A DNA stretch of 48,579 nucleotides from UBA1765 sp045629945 (GTDB lineage Bacteria > Fibrobacterota > Fibrobacteria > Fibrobacterales > Fibrobacteraceae). The notes under the pieces were generated by a model. That model was not told where the DNA came from. It searched no databases and worked only from the letters and a program-made list of their open reading frames with translations. This document shows, in pieces, positions 25,508-33,535 of the stretch (positions are counted from its first letter, which is position 1; each line of letters starts with the position of its first letter). The stretch lies in assembly GCA_045629945.1 (NCBI GenBank), contig JAZQSE010000016.1, forward strand, positions 1 through 48,579, read 5' to 3'. The position numbers and the translations under genes were made by a program.

Positions 25508-26712
25508 TAGCTCCTCAAAAATGACCGCATTTTCCAGATTAGTGTCGGAGAAAGTGCTAACACTTCAAAGAAAATTTTCCATAAAGTCCGCTTTTCTCTT
25601 GGAAGAATTGCTAAACGATGAGCTGAACGATTAAGTCTTGCATCAGGAATGATTCCAAAGGCCTTTTTGGCATGTGCTATATGTAAATGCGTTTTCCCTT
25701 GTAATGCATACCAACGTTCAAAAGCAGCTTTTTCAGCCAAGCGTTTTTCAGAATCATTTTTAGCATTCAACCATTCTAAAACAGATGTTGCAGTACAAGT
25801 TCCGCTTTTCAAAGCTTCAACAATTCCTGAACGGCTGATCGGATTCACGCAACTAGCGGCATCTCCTGTTTTAAATACACCTAATTTAGCTAAAGGCCGC
25901 ATTGACTGCCCACAAGCAATCAAGCCCCCATAAAAACCTTTGATTATAGCAGTCGGATAACGTTTAGCAATAAAATCTTCTAACGCTTTTCGCGAAGAAA
26001 TTCCTTCGGCCTTTGATTCTTTTCCAAGAACTAAGCCAACATTGACTTCAACGCCATTTCTAGGGAATACCCAACCATAACCACTTCTGAATTCTGAGCC
26101 AAAATGCAGTTCAATGTGTTCTCTGCTATGTTCGATACCTTCTGCAATAGCAAATGCTGCTGGTTCCAAGTCTGTTTTTCCATTTTCTAATTCAGAAAGT
26201 TCTGAAACTTTAGCAGTCAATTTATCTCCTGGACCAGTAGCATCAACAATTACCTTTGCTGTGAGAATCTGAGAAGTTCCTTGATTTTCAACTTCTAAAT
26301 TCCAAAGCCCGGATTCCGTTCTGGAAATACCCGCACAACGCGTTCTAAAATCAAATAGTACACCAAGTTCCTTGGCCGATTCAAAAATATCTCTGTGTAA
26401 TTCAGCTCTGTTTAATTGTAATCCACAATTTTTCCGATAGAACTCGGCTTTAGTTCCATCTGGAGAAACAAAGTAAATTCCAGAAAGTGGGCCACGAACA
26501 AACCTATCTTTAATTTCCCAGTATTTTGATAAAGCTTTTACAGAAACCGCTTCAGCACAAATAACGGGTTCTTTCCATGGGTCTTTTCTGTCCAACAAAA
26601 GTACAGATATTGTTCCATTAGACTGGCGTAGCAAGTCATAAGCCGTTTTTAAACCAGCGGGGCCAGCTCCGCATACAATTACATCAAAAATATCTGTAGA
26701 AAAATTCAACAT
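25507..26712 (-). CDS. FAD-dependent geranylgeranyl reductase-like oxidoreductase
   Basis: A ~401-residue flavoprotein of the geranylgeranyl reductase/PHBH superfamily. The FAD-binding GxGxxG is in VIVCGAGPAGL near the N-terminus, and the second FAD motif is FKTGDAASCVNPISRSGI. Such enzymes saturate isoprenoid chains (menaquinone side chains, archaeal-type lipids) or act on other lipophilic substrates. Cys are present in ICAEAVS and GLIACGQS. The start could be ATG 26712 or ATG 26730; neither has a Shine-Dalgarno. A UbiA prenyltransferase in the same window (35784) may or may not be in the same pathway. Confidence 0.82.
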   Translation of the reverse strand: MLNFSTDIFDVIVCGAGPAGLKTAYDLLRQSNGTISVLLLDRKDPWKEPVICAEAVSVKALSKYWEIKDRFVRGPLSGIYFVSPDGTKAEFYRKNCGLQLNRAELHRDIFESAKELGVLFDFRTRCAGISRTESGLWNLEVENQGTSQILTAKVIVDATGPGDKLTAKVSELSELENGKTDLEPAAFAIAEGIEHSREHIELHFGSEFRSGYGWVFPRNGVEVNVGLVLGKESKAEGISSRKALEDFIAKRYPTAIIKGFYGGLIACGQSMRPLAKLGVFKTGDAASCVNPISRSGIVEALKSGTCTATSVLEWLNAKNDSEKRLAEKAAFERWYALQGKTHLHIAHAKKAFGIIPDARLNRSAHRLAILPREKRTLWKIFFEVLALSPTLIWKMRSFLRS

Positions 26713-26904
26713 ACGGCACAAAATTAGCATTTAGAATATTTTCTATTGGCAAAAAACAAAAAAAAATCCTTTTTTTTGCTCAAAAACGCAAGATATTGGT
26801 TTTTTGTGAAAAAAAATATCCTTTTTTTGGTTATTCTCTGTTTTTTTTATTTATTTTAGAGGCAGTTTTAAGTTTTAATAACCTTTAATCTAAAAGGAAC
26901 CCTA

Positions 26905-28320
26905 ATGAATAGACAGCTAAAGAAATCTTCAAAGGTTGGCCTTTTCCTCGTTGGTGCTTTGGCCTGCGCTTCTTTTGCCCAGGATGCGGGTGACTATCGT
27001 GGTAAAGAACTCCGGACTTCATTCCGCGATAAACGCATAGATGGTTTCAATTTTGAAAATGCAAAAGCTATTGAAGGCCAAACAGACTTCCAGCGTTCCG
27101 CTGGTGAAGCTCCATCTTTCCGTAATGCTGCTTTATCTGGAGTAAGTTTCCAGAATGCCGTTATTAGCAATCCAGATTTTCGCAAAGCTGATTTGAAAAA
27201 AGTCGTCATTAGCGGTGCAGATATTCGTGGAGCCAATTTTGAAGGCGCTAACATGGAAGAAGCTAACTTGTATCGAGCCACTCTTCTTGATTGTGCATTC
27301 CCAAAAACAAATTTGAAAGGTGCTCGTATGGATGCTATGAAAGTGTCTGACCGTGCTGATTTTTCAAAGGCTGACTTAACAAACGCTTCTATTATGGATG
27401 TTGATCTTACAGAAGCAGATTTCAGCGATGCTAACCTCACCAATGCAAACTTTACTCGTTCTTTGATGGGTAGTGCAAACCTTTCTGATGCAACAATCGT
27501 TAAAACAGACTTTACTGCATGTAACTTGATTAACGCTGACTTCAGTGGTGTTACACTCCAAGATGTCAATTTGGAAAAAGCTGGTTTGTCTCGTGCTATT
27601 TTCAAAGGGACTGAATTCAACAATGTAAACATGGTTGGTGCAGACTTGTCTTTGACAATCTTTGATGATGTTGACCTTTCTAAAGTTCGTCTCCAGAAAG
27701 CTCAATTTGCCCAATCTACCGTTGAAGATATGAATTTCAATGGTCAAGATTTAACTGAAGTTGTTTTCGACAAAGGCACAGTTGCTGGTAGCCGTTTTGA
27801 AAAGGCTAAATTGAATGGAGCATCATTCTTTGATACTGAAGTTTCCAAAAACTTCTTCAAGAATGCCCAAATGTTAAAAGCTGACTTCGATGGTGCTTAT
27901 ATTTTCAAGAGCATCTTTGATAACGCTGAACTCACCAAAGCAAACTTTGCTAGTGCAAACATCGAATCATCTGCTTTCACTGGTGCAAAAATGACTGGTG
28001 CAAACTTCTCCGGTGCTGTACTCAAGAAAGTAGACTTCACCAATGCAGACCTTACTGGCATGAAAATTAACGCTGATACCAAAATGGATAACGTTATTTT
28101 TGATGGTGCTGACCTTTCTAACGCAAAAATTGAAAAATTCACTGCAAAACGCGTATTCTATAACAACCAGACCAAGTTCCCTGCAGGCTTTAACCCAAGA
28201 GCCTTTGGTTTCACAAAACCAGGTGAAAAAGCTGTTGAAGTTGTCGTAGAAAAGAAAGCTTCTTCTGTTGCTGACGATGCAATGCCTCAAAAGAAGAAAC
28301 GTCGTAAAAAACGTAATTAA
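26905..28320 (+). CDS. Exported pentapeptide-repeat protein
   Basis: A 471-residue protein with an export signal (likely cleavage ASFA|QD near residue 25). From about residue 30 to 430 there is an almost unbroken run of A(D/N)LXX/F-type pentapeptide repeats (for example ADFSD ANLTN ANFTR), predicted to fold into a long right-handed quadrilateral beta-helix of about 20 coils. The C-terminus ends in a basic tail KKKRRKKRN. It is probably periplasmic or surface-located. Known cytoplasmic pentapeptide proteins mimic DNA, but an exported one must do something else; the role is unknown. aaaggaa precedes the ATG, and a terminator follows. Confidence 0.9.
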   Translation: MNRQLKKSSKVGLFLVGALACASFAQDAGDYRGKELRTSFRDKRIDGFNFENAKAIEGQTDFQRSAGEAPSFRNAALSGVSFQNAVISNPDFRKADLKKVVISGADIRGANFEGANMEEANLYRATLLDCAFPKTNLKGARMDAMKVSDRADFSKADLTNASIMDVDLTEADFSDANLTNANFTRSLMGSANLSDATIVKTDFTACNLINADFSGVTLQDVNLEKAGLSRAIFKGTEFNNVNMVGADLSLTIFDDVDLSKVRLQKAQFAQSTVEDMNFNGQDLTEVVFDKGTVAGSRFEKAKLNGASFFDTEVSKNFFKNAQMLKADFDGAYIFKSIFDNAELTKANFASANIESSAFTGAKMTGANFSGAVLKKVDFTNADLTGMKINADTKMDNVIFDGADLSNAKIEKFTAKRVFYNNQTKFPAGFNPRAFGFTKPGEKAVEVVVEKKASSVADDAMPQKKKRRKKRN

Positions 28321-28346
28321 TAATATCTTTGTTTTATAAGAAGTGC

Positions 28347-28380
28347 GAAAATCCCCGTTTTATTTTCGGGGATTTTCTTT
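28347..28380 (+). terminator. Rho-independent terminator
   Basis: An 11-bp perfect stem GAAAATCCCCG / CGGGGATTTTC with a 9-nt T-rich loop and trailing T residues, 27 bp after the pentapeptide gene. Confidence 0.9.
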
Positions 28381-28452
28381 ATTTTTACTGCTTTTTCATA
28401 TTAAATCAGAATATTCATTTCTTTTTTCTTTTTGTATAATTATTTTTTTAGC

Positions 28453-29691
28453 ATGGTTTTAAATATCATTTGGCTTTCGTTCTTTTTTATTGCTTTCATT
28501 GCTTGTTTGGTGCAATGGATTGCTTTTGGAAATTCAGGCATTTTTAATGATACAGTACAAGCGGCTTTTGCAATGGCAAAAACAGCCTTTGAAATTGCTC
28601 TTGGTTTAACTGGCATTCTCGCCTTTTGGTTGGGCATTTTAAAGGTCGGTGAAAAAGCCGGAGCTATTCAAATTTTATCCAAAATTGTTTCCCCACTATT
28701 TTCAAGACTATTCCCTGGCATTCCTCCTGGACACCCGGTAACCGGAACAATGCTTATGAATATAAGCGCTAATATGCTTGGATTAGACAATGCTGCGACT
28801 CCTATGGGGCTAAAGGCAATGAAAGAGTTACAAGAACTCAACCCTAAAAAAGAGGTTGCCAGTGATTCCCAGATTCTTTTTCTCGTTCTAAACGCAAGTG
28901 GCCTTACCCTTATTCCTGTAAGCATTATGACTTACCGAGCTCAATTGGGTGCCGCTAATCCATCTGATGTGTTTTTACCTATCTTACTTGCTACATTTTT
29001 CAGTACTCTTACAGGGCTTTTAATTACAAGTTGTTTTCAAAAAGTCCATTTGCGACACCCCGTAACCATTGCCTGGATTCTTGGACTTTGTGCCGCTGTA
29101 TTTGGAACGCTTTTTTACTTTACTCGCTTAACAGCCGAAGAAATCGGAACAACAAGTGCTTTAGTGAGTGGTTTTGTTCTTTTTGCAATTATCGTAGCCT
29201 TTTTGGGGTTAGCCGCTTATAAAAAAGTTCACGCTTTTGATTCTTTTGTTGAAGGGGCTAAAGAAGGTTTTCAGACAGCCATTATGGTTATACCTTTTTT
29301 GGTTGCTATTCTTGTAGGCATAGCTGTATTCCGAGCAAGTGGAGCGATGGATCTTTTAATGAAAGGTGTTTCTTATGTACTTGCTATTTTGGGCATAGGA
29401 AATGATGTTGTGCCTGCATTACCTACAGCCATAATGAAACCTCTTTCAGGAAGTGGGGCCCGCGGAATGATGATTGATGCTATGAAAACTTATGGTGCAG
29501 ATAGTTTTGTCGGTAGATTGAGTTGTATGTTCCAAGGTGCGGCAGATACCACATTTTATATTATTGCTGTTTATTTCGGCTCCGTCGGAATCCGCAAAAC
29601 CAGACATTCCCTTATATGTGCTTTAACCGCTGATTTAGCTGGTGTTATTGCGGCTATTATTATCGCTTATATATTCTACCCTCCTGTATAA
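28453..29691 (+). CDS. SpmA-SpmB fusion membrane protein (nucleoside-recognition/Gate family)
   Basis: A ~412-residue polytopic membrane protein fusing SpmA-like (about 1-200) and SpmB-like (about 225-412) halves. Signatures are ISANMLGLDNAATPMGLKAM in the first half and PLSGSGARGMMID with QGAADTTFYI in the second. In Bacillus the separate SpmA and SpmB take part in spore core dehydration; in non-sporing Gram-negatives the fused protein is presumably a transporter of unknown substrate. I start at ATG 28453; a TTG at 28432 would add seven residues. No Shine-Dalgarno is visible. The next gene starts 1 nt after its stop. Confidence 0.88.
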   Translation: MVLNIIWLSFFFIAFIACLVQWIAFGNSGIFNDTVQAAFAMAKTAFEIALGLTGILAFWLGILKVGEKAGAIQILSKIVSPLFSRLFPGIPPGHPVTGTMLMNISANMLGLDNAATPMGLKAMKELQELNPKKEVASDSQILFLVLNASGLTLIPVSIMTYRAQLGAANPSDVFLPILLATFFSTLTGLLITSCFQKVHLRHPVTIAWILGLCAAVFGTLFYFTRLTAEEIGTTSALVSGFVLFAIIVAFLGLAAYKKVHAFDSFVEGAKEGFQTAIMVIPFLVAILVGIAVFRASGAMDLLMKGVSYVLAILGIGNDVVPALPTAIMKPLSGSGARGMMIDAMKTYGADSFVGRLSCMFQGAADTTFYIIAVYFGSVGIRKTRHSLICALTADLAGVIAAIIIAYIFYPPV

Positions 29692-29692
29692 A

Positions 29693-29989
29693 ATGCGCTA
29701 TTGTTTTCTTTTAGCTTTATTGCTTAGCGGTTGTACATTAATGGATACCAATTCGGGATTGCTCTATACCGATATTTCTTACCCTTTAATTGCAACAGAA
29801 AATGAAATTACCGAAAAGTCTGTTACCGTTTCTAATTATTCCATTTTAGGTTTATTTACTTTTGGAGATGCAAGTTTAGAAAAGGCAAAACAAGAAGGGA
29901 ACATAAAAAAAATATCACACGTTGATGTGAATGACTTTATTATCCTTGGAGTATATCGAAAATATTCCGTGACGGTTTATGGAGAATAA
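29693..29989 (+). CDS. TRL-like family lipoprotein 1
   Basis: A 98-residue lipoprotein (lipobox LLSGC, Cys14). It carries the TRL-like pattern: GLFTFGDASLEKAKQEG, then IKKISHVDV and a C-terminal YRKYSVTVYGE. Function is unknown; the family is named for a tRNA-linked locus. The start ATG 29693 lies just after the previous stop. The next gene is a paralogue. Confidence 0.8.
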   Translation: MRYCFLLALLLSGCTLMDTNSGLLYTDISYPLIATENEITEKSVTVSNYSILGLFTFGDASLEKAKQEGNIKKISHVDVNDFIILGVYRKYSVTVYGE

Positions 29990-29990
29990 A

Positions 29991-30266
29991 ATGCGATTCT
30001 TTCTTTTTATTCTACTGAGTTTTATTTTATCAGCTTGTGCTCCATGGCAAAAACCTTATATGGCATCAAACCACGAATACACAGATTCTCCCAAAATAGT
30101 TAAAGCCAAAATCCATTCTTTCTTTAAACTTGTCTCTTTAGGAGATGCGGACTTAAATAAAATTAAAAAGGAAAATAACATAAAGAAAATCCATCATATA
30201 GACATTGCAGAAGATTCATTTTTATTTTTTTATCGAAACGTTACCTTTACCATTTATGGTGAATAA
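29991..30266 (+). CDS. TRL-like family lipoprotein 2
   Basis: A 91-residue lipoprotein (lipobox ILSAC, Cys16), paralogous to the preceding gene: SLGDADLNKIKKEN, IKKIHHIDI and TFTIYGE align with its SVTVYGE end. ggag lies 7 nt before ATG 29991, inside the end of the previous gene. It precedes trmO by 2 nt. Confidence 0.8.
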   Translation: MRFFLFILLSFILSACAPWQKPYMASNHEYTDSPKIVKAKIHSFFKLVSLGDADLNKIKKENNIKKIHHIDIAEDSFLFFYRNVTFTIYGE

Positions 30267-30268
30267 AT

Positions 30269-30955
30269 ATGGAAGAATATAAATTCCAGACTATTGCAAA
30301 AATCTACAACGATTTTCAGACTAAATTCGGGATTCCAAGACAAAGCACTTTGCTTTCCAATTTTTATTCAACTATTATTTTTGAACCCAAATTCAGAGAT
30401 ATAAATGCTTTACGTGGGTTAGAAGGGTTTTCTCACTTATGGATTCTTTGGGTATTTTCTGAAAACGAAAAAAAAGACTGGAGCCCGACAGTTCGCCCTC
30501 CTCGACTTGGTGGCAACACAAGATTAGGTGTATTTGCAACACGTTCACCATTTCGCCCTAATCCAATAGGGCTTTCTTGCGTAAAACTAGAAGAAATCAA
30601 ATTAAATGGTTCTAATGGCCCAGAAATAATAGTTTCAGGCGCCGATATAAAAAGTGGAACACCAATACTTGATATAAAACCTTACCTTCCATTTGCTGAT
30701 TGTATAAACAATGCTACTGGCGGATTTGCTAGTTCTTTACAAGATAAATGTTTAGAAGTTATTGCTGACGAAATAGTCCTTTCAAAGTTTCCAGAATCTA
30801 AACGAGAAAATCTTCTAGAAATTTTAGCCCAAGACCCCCGCCCTGCTTATCAACAAGATTCTACTCGCATTTATGGATTTTCTTTTGCCGGCTTTGAAAT
30901 TCGCTTTCAAGTCAATGAAAATATTTTGCAGCTTTTAGATATACAACCTTTATAA
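30269..30955 (+). CDS. trmO: tRNA (m6t6A37) methyltransferase TrmO
   Basis: TrmO (TsaA/YaeB) methylates t6A37 of tRNA using SAM. The 228-residue protein has GLEGFSHLWILWVF, RPPRLGGNTRLGVFATR-type segment (RPPRLGG, GVFATRSPFRPNPIG) and DIKPYLPFAD, all typical. E. coli TrmO is about 235 residues. It ends the SpmAB-TRL-TRL-trmO run. TsaE at 24094 supplies part of the t6A substrate pathway. No Shine-Dalgarno is clear. Confidence 0.93.
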   Translation: MEEYKFQTIAKIYNDFQTKFGIPRQSTLLSNFYSTIIFEPKFRDINALRGLEGFSHLWILWVFSENEKKDWSPTVRPPRLGGNTRLGVFATRSPFRPNPIGLSCVKLEEIKLNGSNGPEIIVSGADIKSGTPILDIKPYLPFADCINNATGGFASSLQDKCLEVIADEIVLSKFPESKRENLLEILAQDPRPAYQQDSTRIYGFSFAGFEIRFQVNENILQLLDIQPL

Positions 30956-31051
30956 TTCATTTTTATAAAACACTTAATACTATTTTAATTTATATTCTTC
31001 ATTACTTATTGTAAAAAAAATACCGATGGTTAATTTCAACAAAGGATTCTG

Positions 31052-31975
31052 ATGTATCGTTTCTGTTTTTTATTATGGGGTATTTCACTTATTGCGCTTG
31101 TTGCTTGTGCAAGTTCTAAACCGACAACAAATGTAAAAGAACGTTCCGACGAAGTTTTTTCTTCTGCTTTTTTTCAAGAAACTCCACAACAAGCAGAAGA
31201 CCCTAGCTTAAAATACGATTTTCAAGAGCCCGTACTTATGGTTATTCCGGCTCCTTCTAATAACGCATCAGCCCTTGAAGTGATTCAACAAAATCCTTTT
31301 GCTAAAACCACAATGGAAAGTATAAATGAATACCTAACAGAAAAAGGTTATAAAGTTCGTTCTTTAGAAGGCAATGAAGATTTAACAGAAGTTTTGCAAA
31401 TACAAAATGATATTTCTGGTAAAGAAGAAGATATGTCCTATATCGCCAGTTTAACTTTTGGCGCCGATATATACATCACTTTTTCTGGAAGCATTCGAAA
31501 CGATATGATAACGGTAGAACTTTCAGCCTACGAAACAACAACTGCTCGTTTATTAGGTTCAAAAACGGGCATGGTAAAAGACCATGGAAAAGATAAAAGT
31601 AACCAACGTTATCTAGTCCAAACTGCTGTCAAAAAAGCATTTCCAGCTCTTGAAAAAACAATACATGCCTATTGGCAAGAAGATTCAAAAAAAGGTGTGC
31701 CCTATAAGGTCATTATTAACCTTGGCGAAAGATTTTCAGGTGAAATATTAGAAGATATTCAAGATAAAAGTTTAACTTCTATTCGGGCAAATTTCAGTAA
31801 TTTAAAAATAAATCAAATGACTGAAAAAACAATTGATTTGGTGCTTTATGCAAAGGCAACAGAATACCCTGATGTTTATGCCGTTTATTCAGCCATTAAA
31901 GCAAGTCTTTCAGACAAAGGTGTGGTTCAAAAAAACAACATTACAAACAAATTAATTATTATGGAACTCAATTAA
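31052..31975 (+). CDS. Lipoprotein, DUF6175-like
   Basis: A 307-residue lipoprotein (lipobox ALVAC, Cys19) with aaagga before the ATG. A domain from about 60 to 210 has PVLMVIPAPSNN, NEYLTEKGYKVRSLE and FGADIYITFSGSI, and resembles DUF6175-type envelope proteins of Bacteroidota in pattern (from memory, not checked). The last ~95 residues form a second alpha/beta unit. It is coupled to the outer-membrane protein gene 1 nt downstream, so the two probably form an envelope complex or pathway. Confidence 0.7.
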   Translation: MYRFCFLLWGISLIALVACASSKPTTNVKERSDEVFSSAFFQETPQQAEDPSLKYDFQEPVLMVIPAPSNNASALEVIQQNPFAKTTMESINEYLTEKGYKVRSLEGNEDLTEVLQIQNDISGKEEDMSYIASLTFGADIYITFSGSIRNDMITVELSAYETTTARLLGSKTGMVKDHGKDKSNQRYLVQTAVKKAFPALEKTIHAYWQEDSKKGVPYKVIINLGERFSGEILEDIQDKSLTSIRANFSNLKINQMTEKTIDLVLYAKATEYPDVYAVYSAIKASLSDKGVVQKNNITNKLIIMELN

Positions 31976-31976
31976 A

Positions 31977-33497
31977 ATGAAATGTTCTTTAATTTTTCGT
32001 TTAACTATTTTATTTTGTGTAATTCTTTACACAAATGTTTTTGCAGAACCTGAAATTATACTTTCTTCAGTTTCTAGCGAAATGGTTAAAGAACAATTAA
32101 CAGAAATTGAACAACTGAAACAATTAAATTATTTAGATGAAGAATCAAAAAGCCGATTAGATAAGCTATGGGAAAGGGCTTCTAAAATCGCTGAACTCAA
32201 TGATAAATGTGCTGAAATTTCTTTAAATGAAACTTTAAATTCCGAATGCTTTGACTTTTACCAAAAAGAATTACCTCAATTTGAAAATGATTTTTTGAAT
32301 TTAACGGGAGAAATCCGATTAAACGGAATGAATCTTTCTCACAATATGGAAAATCGACGTGAAGCAATTGAAACTTGTTTTAACGCATTTCCATTACACT
32401 CCATAGATTTTCCAAAACTTATTACTCTTGAAGGGAACGTCTCTCCTGAACCTTTATCTGATGGTGTTGAAATTTCTTATCATTTTAGTTTTGTAAGGAA
32501 TGAAAGTACAATACAAGCATTAGAACACCAACTCAATATTTGGTATTCAACATGCAATTCAATTATTTTCAGAACAGATAACTCAGGCGAATTCGCTCCT
32601 CTTTTCCAGGAAAGACTCGCAGAAAATATTCCTGAAAACTCCCTTTCTTTTGAAGTTTCAAAGTACAATAAGGTTATATACATCAAACAAAAACACGATT
32701 TAAATATGGCCTATATCCTCAACAAAAAACAACTCTTTAATAATACTATTTCAAAAAATTCCACTATCGGAAAAATCTATTTTGATAATTATGACAATTC
32801 TATTTCGCTGAACATTCAATATAACTTTTATGAAAATGGGAAAGCTATTTTTACGGAAAATGAAATCCGAAATGGGTTAAGAGGAAAAATCCATTGGGAT
32901 TCACCCTATAAAAAAAATCACCTTCCGAAAACAAATAGGGCTTCAAATTTTTCTGATGAAGATATTTCTAATACAGATTCTGTTTATGGCTTTAAATTTC
33001 AATTCAACACTAGTTTATCCATAGGTTTACCATATACAATTCACAATAACTTTTTTGACGAATATTCTATTGAGGATACTGATGTGGCACGAGATTCTCT
33101 CAATATTCCAATGTTAAATTTTATCGGAATGCTTCGGTATTATGGCGAAAATGTTGTTTTTGGTATTGGTGGCGGTTTAGGCATAATGTGGTTAAACTCT
33201 GCCGAAGAAAAAATCAATTCTTACTATGCTGACGAATATGCATCATACAATATTGATTGTTTGGCAGCTCCAATGTTCCAAATTGAATTTGGCCTTTTAT
33301 CTCGAAAAACCATTTTTGAATTAGGGGTAAGGTATTCTCTTTTATTAGACCCAACAATGCCAGCAAATTATATCGGTGGTTATGGAAAACTTATTGACTG
33401 GATTGGGCTTGAAATTGGGTATTTAGGTGTTGGGAGTAAAATGATTGATGGCATTTATGCCGGAATTTTCATTTCGCTACCACCACGTATTAAATAA
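31977..33497 (+). CDS. Predicted outer-membrane beta-barrel protein with helical periplasmic domain
   Basis: A 506-residue exported protein (signal cleavage near VFA|EP, residue 23). Residues about 30-130 are helical and Glu-rich, with three Cys. Residues 140-300 are mixed, with a TonB-C/energy-transducer-like pattern (GNVSPEPLSDGVEISYHFSF, an alternating polar/apolar stretch). Residues about 330-506 alternate like a small beta-barrel and end in a hydrophobic strand (GIFISLPPRIK). The middle resembles domains found in AgmX/PglI-type proteins, but I cannot assign a family. It is coupled to the lipoprotein upstream. Confidence 0.65.
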   Translation: MKCSLIFRLTILFCVILYTNVFAEPEIILSSVSSEMVKEQLTEIEQLKQLNYLDEESKSRLDKLWERASKIAELNDKCAEISLNETLNSECFDFYQKELPQFENDFLNLTGEIRLNGMNLSHNMENRREAIETCFNAFPLHSIDFPKLITLEGNVSPEPLSDGVEISYHFSFVRNESTIQALEHQLNIWYSTCNSIIFRTDNSGEFAPLFQERLAENIPENSLSFEVSKYNKVIYIKQKHDLNMAYILNKKQLFNNTISKNSTIGKIYFDNYDNSISLNIQYNFYENGKAIFTENEIRNGLRGKIHWDSPYKKNHLPKTNRASNFSDEDISNTDSVYGFKFQFNTSLSIGLPYTIHNNFFDEYSIEDTDVARDSLNIPMLNFIGMLRYYGENVVFGIGGGLGIMWLNSAEEKINSYYADEYASYNIDCLAAPMFQIEFGLLSRKTIFELGVRYSLLLDPTMPANYIGGYGKLIDWIGLEIGYLGVGSKMIDGIYAGIFISLPPRIK

Positions 33498-33504
33498 CGT
33501 TTCT

Positions 33505-33512
33505 TATATTTG
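33505..33512 (+). promoter_or_regulatory. Candidate -7 box for the amino-acid ABC operon
   Basis: TATATTTG matches TAnnTTTG exactly and lies 24 bp before the ATG at 33536. No clear -33 TTTG is seen. Confidence 0.45.
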
Positions 33513-33535
33513 GTAATCTTATTGAGGACAAAATA

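Noticed and set aside
26994..27747. Long open frames on the minus strand across the pentapeptide gene
   Set aside because: They mirror the repetitive codons of the real gene and have no start signals or family features.
28324..28331. TATCTTTG just after the pentapeptide gene stop
   Set aside because: It lies upstream of a strong terminator in the same orientation; any transcript would be about 45 nt. Probably chance.
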